Positions 11,553 to 20,770 of a stretch of 64,000 bases of DNA are shown here, piece after piece. The DNA lies in assembly GCA_963576735.1 (NCBI GenBank), contig OY755186.1, positions 17,223,970 through 17,287,969 on the forward strand, in the 5' to 3' direction. A model generated the notes under the pieces. The model was not told the origin of the DNA and did not search any database. It saw nothing but the letters and a program-made list of their open reading frames with translations. Positions within the stretch are counted from its first letter, which is position 1. Every line of letters starts with the position of its first letter. The translations under genes were made by a program, and so were the position numbers. Source of the stretch: Bedellia somnulentella. Taxonomy: Eukaryota > Arthropoda > Insecta > Lepidoptera > Bedelliidae.

Positions 11553-12467
11553 TCAAATTTAATAAAATACCGTAATAAGCATTAGAATCAATTCCGATGA
11601 AAATTCTGAACAAGAAAATAAGTAATCTCGTATAAGTCTGGATCATCCAAAAGCAATTACACTACTCCCAATAAAATTGTATAAATTGAATCACAGACTG
11701 CCCAGTGGGTTGGACACGCCCCTCTTCGGACATAATGCGCTGCGAACTGCTAACTCCATTTGCTGAACTGATAAAACTTTAATGTGTTCTCTATAAAAGT
11801 TTCGTACCACTGTGCAATATTTTAGAGCGCTGGACGTAAGTTTAACAATGAACAGTCCTTTGTCTGGCTTAGGTTAACTAGTTTTTTTGTTGGATACCAT
11901 GAGTAATTAGCCTTTAACTTTTTAATTGGAAACTGTGAAACTGTGTGTTCGAGTTAGCGCTGCGATCGTGGTCGTTTGAGTGTTGGAAATGTTGGGCTAG
12001 CTGGTTTTTATGGTATTTTATTTGAGTCATTGTTTTGGAAAATAATAATAAAATAAATAAATAAAAAGATTTTATTTGTCTTTTTACACATACAACAAAA
12101 ATATATATACAACAATACAGTGAAAAGAAGTTAAAAAAGAAGAACTAACTAAATAACAATTAAAAAAAAAAGACAAAATGGTTACGAGCTCGGTCTAACC
12201 ACTTAAAGCGGATAGCTCCGGTTTTCAGCTCTAACCAATACTTATAACTAAATAAAACTAAAACTTAGAAAACAATAAGATATAAACAAAGTTTTTTTTA
12301 ATTAAAAATTAAACTCACACAATCACACTGGTGAAATTTAGTATCATTCTTCCATTTTTGATAGGTTTCTATCACCAAATTGTTTTGAACATAGCTAGCA
12401 AATATTGTAATCAATCAAAATCTTAAACTAAATCCAAGCACACTCACTCACATCGCAGATGGACAAA
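11553..12467. other. No gene recognised
   Basis: Contains an A-rich stretch at 12040-12180 that may be a minus-strand retroposon tail, followed by GGTTACGAGCTCGGTCTAACC; class unclear. Confidence 0.35.
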
Positions 12468-12616
12468 GATGGTAGAAATAAAGTATTGCTGGTGATGGAT
12501 TTCCAACCGCATCGCTCAAAAATCACTTAAAAAGCCCCCTATACCCTTAGTCGCCTCTTACGATCACCCACGGGTAGAAATGGGGTAGTGTTATTCTAAG
12601 CCGACATTACACGGCA
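12468..12616 (-). mobile_element. SINE-A copy lacking its 3' third
   Basis: Runs from GATGGTAGAAATAAAGTATT to GCCGACATTACACGGCA. The tail end is missing, unlike normal 5' truncation. Confidence 0.7.
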
Positions 12617-12984
12617 ATTGCATTTGCTTACTTTTTATAAAATATTATAATTATCAATCAACAATCTTAAACTATATCCAAGCACACTCACTCACATCGC
12701 AGCCAGTCCACTGCACACATCGTCACATTATTGGCTCGTGCATTTCAATCAACTATGTAGACTATGTCAACAATGTGCGTTGCGGACTATTATTAGTCGG
12801 CCGCAGAAATTACCAATATTGGGTTACATGTAGAAGAAAGAAAGGGTGGTTTCTGCTACTTTTAAACGGTTTGTGATATCTTAGGATAGATCCGTGTGAA
12901 AAAATTGTAAATATAGGGAAAAGTAATTTAGTCTCAGCATATGTTTATACCCCATACATATTTCTTGTATCATATTATTTTCAT

Positions 12985-13330
12985 AATTTATTTAAACACT
13001 TTATTGCACTCAATTGGTATTTTACGAAAAACCGTGTAGTGCTGGCTTAGAATGTCACAACTCCTTTCTACCCACGGGCGTCGTAAGAGCTTTTTAAGTG
13101 GTTTTTGGGTACTGCGGTTGGAGGCCATCACCAACGATACTTTATTTCTACCATCTTCTCCCTATCAACTACCAAATTTGGCTGAGGAGTTTCCAGCTCT
13201 GAAGCTCTCGCTACTTTTCGCTTTTTCGGATCTAACGGAATCGGAAAATAGATATAACAGCTTACGTACAAAAAGGCGGACTTATTGTCTTATCGCGATT
13301 TCCTCCAGTCAACCTTTGTGGTGAGGAAAA
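12985..13330 (-). repeat. LINE 3' end, TTTATTGC type, split by SINE-A
   Basis: TAAACACTTTATTGCACTC lies to the left of the SINE-A at 13032-13215. GGCGGACTTATTGTCTTATC and TTCCTCCAGTCAACC lie to its right. Confidence 0.55.
13032..13215 (+). mobile_element. SINE-A copy inserted in a LINE 3' end
   Basis: Starts CCGTGTAGTGCTGGCTTAG and stops at GCTCTCGCTAC without a tail. LINE 3' sequence lies on both sides (12985-13031 and 13262-13330). Confidence 0.68.
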
Positions 13331-13909
13331 AACAACTCTTTAATAGAAGTGATGGACAAAATTAAATTTGACCCTAAATTAATAAACACAACACAACTTA
13401 TTTACAAATCCCATAATGTTAAATAGGAATAGGCATAGTTTTTATCATGTTGTATTGAAAATAAGACTTTATCATCGTCATCCGCATCCAATAACATTGG
13501 TCATAGTACACGACCTTATCACTTAATCTCTAATTGAGTAGTCATTGGTTTAGCCATATATAAAATAAATAACCAAACCGTATACCAATAATCCTAATAC
13601 GGAGAAACACTAACTAAATTCATGCTAAATCCAATAAATCAAAACCGGTATAAATTTCTCCAAACAATATTAGCATGCCAAGTTAGCATGGTAAGATGAC
13701 GTTGGGAACAACATAGTTTAATCCTGCATTTAGATTTAAGTCGGGTAATATATTTTAGGTAGTTCTAAGATCCAGGTTTGTTCCCGTCTAAGATTGTTTA
13801 GGTTCAGAACAGCGAATGCTGTGGAGACGTATTTGCTGGATATATTGGTAGTGGTTCCAGTTGGTTATAGCCTAAATAGTCTTAAATTAAGTTTTGGATT
13901 GATACCATT

Positions 13910-14194
13910 TCATGAACATAACATCACATAAACATAAACGTTCACGCCGAATATCCCCGAAAGTGTTGGCAGAGGTACTAATACTTCTGAACATCACGTG
14001 ACTTTGTCACCTGGTGTTCAGAGTACCCACGTTTTGCATTGACAGTGTACTCACGTGATAGGGGGCAGGCCTGCATGATAAATTAACCACACATTAGCCT
14101 TTAGAAAAGACAAATTGGTGTAGCCCGACCCGGGATTTGAACACTAGTCGCTTGCACGTTAACCGGTGTTCTACCCATTGAGCTATCACGTCTT
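13910..14194 (-). mobile_element. SINE-D copy, minus strand
   Basis: The tail is at the left (ATAACATCACATAAAC). CACGCCGAATATCCCCGAA follows, and the tRNA-like head is at the right with the B box as GGATTTGAAC and the A box as GAGCTATCA. ATACCATT at 13902-13909 and 14195-14202 is a short target duplication. Compared with 5147-6285, a middle segment of about 75 bp is missing around 14072. Confidence 0.75.
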
Positions 14195-14382
14195 ATACCA
14201 TTACGTTTATAAGCTTATATATCGACAAAATCCTAGACAAGACTAGTAGTCAAGGATTTTTTGGGGAAATTATCCCCAGGGGTCTCCGATACCGAAACAA
14301 AAAAGCCTTATCCATTTTATAAAACATATTAGACAAAATTTAGAACTTAAAATTCACTTTGGAAGGTATTTTTAATATTTAC

Positions 14383-14518
14383 GCCCGATTTCTGAATTGA
14401 GTATTCAAGCTGAAAACGACTTAAGTATCGTTTTGTCTCATTCAGTTGTTAAGATTTTAATGCGACAGAACGATACTTAAGTTGTTCTCAGCTGGAATAC
14501 TCAATTCAGAAATCGGGC
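14383..14518. mobile_element. Hairpin MITE
   Basis: GCCCGATTTCTGAATTGAG at the left is exactly inverted at the right end. The arms continue for about 54 bases (AGCTGAAAACGACTTAAGTA against TACTTAAGTTGTTCTCAGCT) around a loop of about 25 bases. No clear target duplication is seen. Confidence 0.75.
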
Positions 14519-14644
14519 CTTAAAATCACACTCTCCAATCAAGTACATAGGCTTTTTTCCTAATGTCTCGACTCTTATCTGAGCAAATTAATTCGTTAAC
14601 TTAAAGCTTAATTTTTTTTTAAAACGAATTGTATATTATCAATT

Positions 14645-14772
14645 TGTACATACATACATATACTCACGCCATTATTTCCCATTGGGGTAGGCAGAGACTA
14701 TCGATCGCCTCTTTGTACGATCCTTGCAAACCTTTCTAGCTTCTTTCATCAATCGTTTCATACATGCTCTTT
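14645..14772 (-). mobile_element. 5'-truncated LINE 3' end
   Basis: (CATA)n tail, ACTCACGCCATTATTTCCC, GACTATCGATCGCCTCTTTG to CATACATGCTCTTTTA. Confidence 0.78.
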
Positions 14773-15229
14773 TAATAAAAAATAATTTGTTCAATAAAAA
14801 ATATAATATTATTATTGTTAAAAAAACATTTTCTTGTACCTAACATGACGAATAAATGTAATTATCTCTTAACTTACAATTCAATTTTTTGTCACGATAA
14901 ACATTAAGCCATTTCACAAAATTAGTAAAGGTCACAAAAACAGCATACGTTTTTGACATTACAAATATGTTTTTTATTTTAATTAAGAGTGATAAATGAG
15001 CTAACCCGGCTGCAGCCATTGTTCTCTTCATAGTAAGAAGCTAATTTCTCTCAGACTGCACATATTATGCCAAAGAACATTTAGCAGTAGGGTTGGGGTG
15101 CAATCGGTTTTCGGTTGTGGTTTGTTATAGAGAGTAATTAACGGTTCTTGTCAAAAATACTGTTTTCTATTTCGTTTTCAAAATTCAGGTTTTAAATTAA
15201 AAAATATAAATTAAAAATATATTCTATTA

Positions 15230-15354
15230 TTTAATTAGAGCTTTTAACATTTCCTTTGCAAAATTTCAAAGCAATCGGTTCAGTAGTTACGGTGTGAAAG
15301 CGGAATGAATAAACAAACAAACTCACTTTCCGATTAATAATATTAGTATGGATT
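15230..15354 (-). mobile_element. Helitron 5' fragment
   Basis: The right edge reads TTAATAATATTAGTATGG, the reverse complement of a Helitron start, preceded by AAACAAACAAACTC and a TTTCAAAGCAATCGGTTCAG-type stretch often seen inside lepidopteran Helitrons. No left terminus is recognised. Confidence 0.45.
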
Positions 15355-15793
15355 CTTTTACTTTCACGTAGCCTTTGATTAAAGTATCTTTTTTTATTAA
15401 AACCTAATTTAAATCACTAACAGTTTCCATTTACGTTGTAAATCATGAAACCGTATACCAACCGAATTCCCATCCCTATAACATGCATCTGACGGTGACA
15501 GCCGGGTGCCGCAGAGCAAGTGTTATACAGAATTTATTACTAATGAATTGCCGACTAACTTTATGATGGCTGCTTTGTCAGACTATCAATGGCTGTAACT
15601 ATACACTGCGGTATATTTAGCTGGATATATTGGTAGGCCGTTTGATTGTTGGAGCTTAGATTAGAATACGTGTGTAATGACTGCGTGGTAGCTCAATTTG
15701 CCGTGTTGTGTCAGGAAAGCCTGTTTCTGAGGCGATTTGTGAATTATTGTTACAATATATCTGGAAGTCAATCATTTGCGATGTTTTATTTTA

Positions 15794-16085
15794 ACATAAA
15801 CATAACATAACATAAACGTTCACGCCGTTTATCCCCGAAGGGGTTGGCAAAAGTACCAATACTTCTGAACTCACATGGCAGCGCCACCTAGTTTCCAGAA
15901 AAGCACCCACGTTTTGCTTGGACAGTGTACTCACGTGGTACGTGGTTTTGTACGAATACACTGTCACATGACTAAGTACAACTCAGCCATGTGGGTTTCC
16001 TCACGATGTTTTCCCTCACCGTTAACAACCATGATAAATTAACCACACATATGACTGTAGAAAAGACTAATTGGTGTAGGTCCTT
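15794..16085 (-). mobile_element. SINE-D copy lacking its own tRNA head
   Basis: It runs from the tail (ACATAACATAACATAAACG) through ATCCCCGAAGGGGTTGGCA and the CACGATGTTTTCCCTCACCG block to AATTGGTGTAGG. The tRNA-like sequence that follows (16090-16165) is on the opposite strand and of another sequence, so the head is replaced. Confidence 0.7.
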
Positions 16086-16089
16086 TGCA

Positions 16090-16165
16090 GCGACAGGATA
16101 GTCAGTGGGTAGAACACCCGCCCAAAAACAGAAGGGCGTGAGTTCCAATCCTGAGTCGGACCTAT
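16090..16165 (+). repeat. tRNA-like head of a SINE, joined to an inverted SINE-D body
   Basis: ATAGTCAGTGGGTAGAAC (A box) and GAGTTCCAATCCTGAGTC (B box) give a tRNA-like module followed by GGACCTAT. The body to its left (15794-16085) is in the opposite orientation, so the joint is a 5' inversion or two adjacent insertions. Confidence 0.5.
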
Positions 16166-16407
16166 TTTAACATTATGAGTTAATTTAAATATAATTTAGA
16201 AAATAAGGATGTTTTATACCCAAGCTATATCTCATATATTTCATGTTCACCTCAAGGTAATTCAGGTAATTAAAAATTTATAAGGATCTCAATCAATAGT
16301 TATTCACAGCAAAAACTTTGAAACATATTTAATCCCACCTCTGTTAACAGTTTCTCTTCTTATTGAGAATGCGGACACCATAGCAGTAATATTTTATTGT
16401 ATTACAT

Positions 16408-16770
16408 ACATTCGTGAAAGGTGTGGTGTAAAAGATGATATTGTAAGAAGAGAGAAAAGGGTATCTTGAGAAGGTTTGGGCACATAGAGAGGATGGATGA
16501 CAGTAAATTGGTGAAAGAGATATATAGAGCCAGTGTGGAAGGTAATGTTAGTAGAAGACGACCTCGGAGGACACATTTGGATCAAATAGAAAATGTGCTC
16601 AAAAAGGCAGGTGTCCGCAGTATGAAGAATAAAAGAGCATGTATGAAAAGATTGATGGATGTAAACGAAGCCAGAGAGGTTTGCCAGGATCGTACAAAGT
16701 GGCGATCGATAGTCTCTGCCTACCCCAATGGGAACTAACGGCGTGAGAATATGTATGTATGTATGTATGT
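16408..16770 (+). mobile_element. 5'-truncated LINE 3' end
   Basis: Encodes the final ~110 residues seen in the full-length LINE (RRFGHIERMDDSKLVKEIYRA ... SIVSAYPNGN) with a stop before it, then GGCGTGAGAATATG(TATG)n. Joined tail-to-tail to a SINE-A. Confidence 0.85.
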
Positions 16771-17007
16771 ACATATACTTGGGGCCATAAATCCCAAAGG
16801 GGCAGCCAGAGCTTTAGAGCTGGAAACTCCGCAGCCACAATTGGAAGTTGATAAGGGAGAAGATGGTAGAAACAAAGTATCGCTGGTGATTGGTTTGCAA
16901 CCGCATCACCTAAAACCCACCTAAAAAGCCTCATACCTTTAGTCGCCTCTTACAACATCCATTGGTAGAAAGGGGTAGTAACATTCTAAGCCGGCACTAC
17001 ACGGCAA
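16771..17007 (-). mobile_element. SINE-A copy, tail-to-tail with a LINE 3' end
   Basis: The left tail merges with the (GTAT)n tail of the LINE fragment at 16408-16770. The right end is GCCGGCACTACACGGCA. Confidence 0.78.
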
Positions 17008-17324
17008 ATTTATTGTACTATGTTTGTCAAAGCTCTTTGTAATTGATGTTAAAAAGTTAAATTAAATACATTTGTTAAATAAACGAGATAAAGATATAAA
17101 CGAAACTGGTGTAATAGCGTAATTCGTTGGTCGTCACCAACCATACGTCACAATTGCAACTGCCCGCAGCGAAATTAAACCATTCATATTAGGTTTTGCC
17201 AACTCATTTCAGTGCCGTTTTGTATTTAATTTTAATCAGCGGTTTCCTCCATTAATAGTTAACTTTATATTGCTGTCACTGTCAGCATGCAAAATTGCTT
17301 GTATGGCATTTAATTTATTATTAT

Positions 17325-17455
17325 TTAAAACACTTTATTGCATATAAATATACAACACACAAACAGTATTGAAAAATTACAAAACAGACAATGTACACAA
17401 ACGCGGACTTGTCGCCTTAACGTGATTTCTTCCAGTCAACCAAATTTTATTCTTG
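17325..17455 (-). repeat. LINE 3' end, TTTATTGC type
   Basis: AACACTTTATTGCATATAAA, ACGCGGACTTGTCGCC and GATTTCTTCCAGTCAACC. Confidence 0.55.
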
Positions 17456-17552
17456 TACACGAATAAATATAACTTATGATCCTTTTTACACTCATCAAGT
17501 ATTTTGACGATACATAGAATTGATTTTTGAAAAGTTTCATATATTACTTGTT

Positions 17553-17790
17553 ATATTACTTACTTACTTATACTCACGCCCATTATTCCCATTGGGGTAG
17601 GCAGAGACTATCGATCGCCACTTAGTACGATCTTGACAAACCTCTCTTGCTTCCCTTACATTCATTATTCTTCTCAAACATGCTCTTTTATTCTTCTCAC
17701 TTCAGACCCCCGCCTTTATAAGAACGTTTTCTATCTGGTCAAGAAACGTTTTACGAGGCCGTCCTCTACTTACAATCCCATCCACATTGT
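17553..17790 (-). mobile_element. 5'-truncated LINE 3' end, (AAGT)n-tail subfamily
   Basis: TTACTTACTTACTTATACTC, CATTGGGGTAGGCAGAGAC and GACCCCCGCCTTTATAAGAA. It resembles the nested fragment at 49993-50290. Confidence 0.8.
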
Positions 17791-17878
17791 TATATTACTC
17801 GTATCATATTTATATGTCATAGTAACAGACTAAAAATTAACATATAGAATTAATATATTAAGGCTTATAGATACATTA

Positions 17879-18078
17879 TACATACTTATATCCACGGCTT
17901 AAAACTCCTCAGCCAGATTATGTAGTTGATAGGGGAGAAGATGGTAGAAATAAAGTATCATTGGTGATGTGTCTCCAACCACATCGCCCAAAAACCACTA
18001 AAGAAATAACCATACCTTTATTCACCTCTGATGACACCCGTAGCTAGAAAGGGGTAGTGACATTCTAAGCTGGCACGG
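17879..18078 (-). mobile_element. Diverged SINE-A copy
   Basis: ACTCCTCAGCCAGATTATG, TCTCCAACCACATCGCCCA and ATTCTAAGCTGGCACGG occur in reverse SINE-A order. Confidence 0.65.
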
Positions 18079-18128
18079 AATGGTTTTGTTTTATAATGTA
18101 TTGTTATGTAATGTATATAATGTATGTT

Positions 18129-18377
18129 GCTGTGTAGTGTCGGCTTAGAATAGCACTACCCCATTTCTTCCGGTGGGTGTACGTAAGAGGCAACTAATGG
18201 TATTGGGGCTTTTAAGGGATTTTTGGGCGATGCGGTTGGAGACCCATCACCAACAGCCTTTATTTCACCATCTTTTCCCCACGCAACTTCCAAAGGTGGC
18301 TGAGGAATGTCTCATTCCCTAGCTCTGGCTACCCCTTCAAGGGATTTATAGCCGTGAGTATATGTATGTATGTATGT
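18129..18377 (+). mobile_element. SINE-A copy, full length
   Basis: From GCTGTGTAGTGTCGGCTTAG to CCGTGAGTATATG(TATG)n. It is the last copy before an 11.6-kb stretch without SINE-A. Confidence 0.85.
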
Positions 18378-19804
18378 TAAAACAAATAATTTAAAGTCAT
18401 GTTTCTGAACATTTGCTACAATAGGGTTAATTTCAAGATATAAACTCTATATTGATCCTCATTCTGTGCAAACTGTAAACCCTTACCACTAGACTACAGA
18501 GGCTGCTAAATATCGCAATAGTTTGAAACGAAACACAAGCGAGTGTATTAAAGTGAGCTAACAAGTCTAGTTAGGATGTCTGTCAGTTGAACAAAGTACT
18601 TAAGAATAAATTGCTTTGTTTGCAGAGAATTCTTTGAACTATTTCGTTGCTTCTTAAAAATGTTACCTGTTTCCAGTGGGATTGTTAAAAATGCATTTGT
18701 TTTATGTTTGAGGAATGTTGTGTTTTTAAATATAAATGGTTTTTAGCGGTTTTGTTTTGAGAGCGTTTTGTATGGACGGGAGCTTGTTTAAATGAGACTA
18801 ATGTCTTATATAATTTTCTCATGTTTGTAATTACCTAATTGTATACCTTAATTGTCAAATTTACTTTAGTTTTGAATTCTAAAATAGTATATTTTGCCGT
18901 TCACGCTATAGCACGGTTATATCCCCACATAAATAGATGACTTACCAAGAGCTACCAAATTAAAACACTGGTTTATTAGAATAATAGTCGGACAGATGTA
19001 GTTGGACATTTATTTATTTTTCGGAACTATTATTATTTCCCGTTCAAAAATGACAATGGTATTCTGTGTTCAAAATATCATCCTGTCTACAACTAAATCT
19101 AAAAAAATAGCTTTATAGATCTGTGGTAACCACATTCCTATCAAGTGTTAAAAGACAATTAACATTATTCATTCACTTTTATTTATTTACAACATTTTTT
19201 TTAGTTACGTCTTGCATATGATTGTCACTCACTTATACAAAACTATTCACTTTGAATATTTTCATTCAAATATCTTAATTACTGATCTACCGAGCATTTT
19301 TATACATTCTCCCAACTTTATTCACTCAATCTGTTCCACAATAATATGCGGATATGAATAAAAAAGAATAGACGCGGTCCCCTGACTTATCAATCAGTCC
19401 CCAAAGAATTATGATGTCCTTTGTCCCCTGTCCCCTCCCATTAGCATTGGCTAATATGTTTATCTGGCCCTGGCTTCCCTCGCCAGATGACTCCTTGTCT
19501 GTTTGTGTAGATATGTCTATAGATTTTTGTCAATTATATTCGTGCGTACTCGTTCATTGGCGCGTCTCGCGTTCGTTTATGTTGAACTGTTATACGAAAT
19601 AATGTAATATTGATATTTTTTTGTAAAACTTTGCATGCATTTAAAGAAAAACTAATAATCTGATTCACAGATTTGGATAAACAGATTTATTTAAACTGTT
19701 AACTAAACAGCCTTAACTAATTTTCATTTGTTGTACCTACTTAATCGTTGAATTGTTTTTTTTCATCTATTTTGATATTGCTTTCTTTGTCAGCTGTGGT
19801 TACC
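18378..19804. other. No gene recognised; left flank of the DNA transposon
   Basis: AT-rich. A GC-richer patch at 19380-19580 holds a 63-codon + strand frame without known motifs. Confidence 0.4.
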
Positions 19805-20219
19805 TATAAGGGTGATTCTCAAATTCCCCGTTTTTGAAACGGCATTGTTGTGGAATATAATTCTGAATACCGCAGAGCCTTGAAAACTGAAGACATAGTA
19901 CTATCGACTTTTAAGCTACTCGGCACAAATACAATATTAATTCTAAATGCACTGTAAATACTAAAAAAAGTCTGATGATATCATGAAAACCTAAGTACGG
20001 TGTCTGTCCGCGACCAATTTTTTTGCAAATATATAGTTATATTTTTTGAAATACTCTTATTTACATATATTCAAGCATTTGTATAGTTTCTCAAATAAGT
20101 AAATATTTATAAACCTATCCTAGTATTTACTTACAACGTATAATTTTTGAAATAAATGTAAACATATACCTGTCCGCGCATAATTTCAAATTTCTGTGTC
20201 CATCTCTTTTACGACCTTT

Positions 20220-20770
20220 AACTTACTTCACGCGGAATCGAGAAACTTCGACCCCCCTCCGTCGGCAATGTCTCAGTTGCGCCGAACCGCCCGACCGCGA
20301 AGGACCTGCGCACGATTCGTTGTTTTCCCGCCAAACATGTAAGTACATGACTCGGTGTCGTTTGGTTCATTGATGTCACGATTTCGGTGAAGCTACTCAG
20401 TGGGCGATTTGTTATCATCTTTAACCGATGAATTTTATGCAAATAGCTTTTGCTTTTTACTAACCTTTGTCAGCATAAGTACTTCGTTTCCTTTTATTAC
20501 TGTGCGAGTAGGAATTTTAAATGTGTGTTTTCCAATTTACGTGTCCCAAATTTCGCTGATTTCAGTGTCTTATTATGGACACCGAAATTAGATGAGGACA
20601 CTGAAATTAAATTTATGAGACACGGATATTAATATAAGACACCGAAATTATTTTTTCCTTGATTTTTGGTTAAGATTTCCTTTCTTTCTCATTTTCTTGG
20701 AAATAAATACATTCTGACTCTCTAATTTTCTTTCCTGCTTTGCTTATACGCTAATTTATCCATAAACAGA
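20220..20770 (+). promoter_or_regulatory. Leader region of the transposase gene: GC-rich block, possible 5' UTR intron, spaced motifs
   Basis: A GC-rich block at about 20220-20335 contrasts with AT-rich surroundings and could be a promoter or first exon. A consensus donor, GTAAGT, lies at 20339. An acceptor-like AACAG ends at 20769, one base before the start codon at 20771. A non-coding first exon spliced at 20339-20769 is therefore possible. Between them lie four spaced GACACCGAAATTA-like motifs. None of this is proven without transcripts. Confidence 0.35.
20578..20650 (+). promoter_or_regulatory. Left cluster of four ~20-bp-spaced motifs (possible transposase sites)
   Basis: GACACCGAAATTA starts at 20578 and 20638, GACACTGAAATTA at 20597 and GACACGGATATTA at 20619. 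The spacings are 19, 22 and 19 bp, about two helical turns, which would place all four on one face of the DNA. A partial copy in the opposite orientation (TTTCAGTGTC) lies just upstream at about 20560. Clusters of this kind inside transposon ends often bind the transposase; that role is inferred. Confidence 0.6.

Noticed and set aside
16394..16934. Minus-strand frames of 111 and 126 codons
   Set aside because: They cross the junction of a LINE fragment and a SINE-A on the wrong strand and have no coherent domain.
20218..20442. 74-codon minus-strand frame in the transposon leader
   Set aside because: It lies antisense in the GC-rich leader, with no recognisable domain and no second copy to compare.
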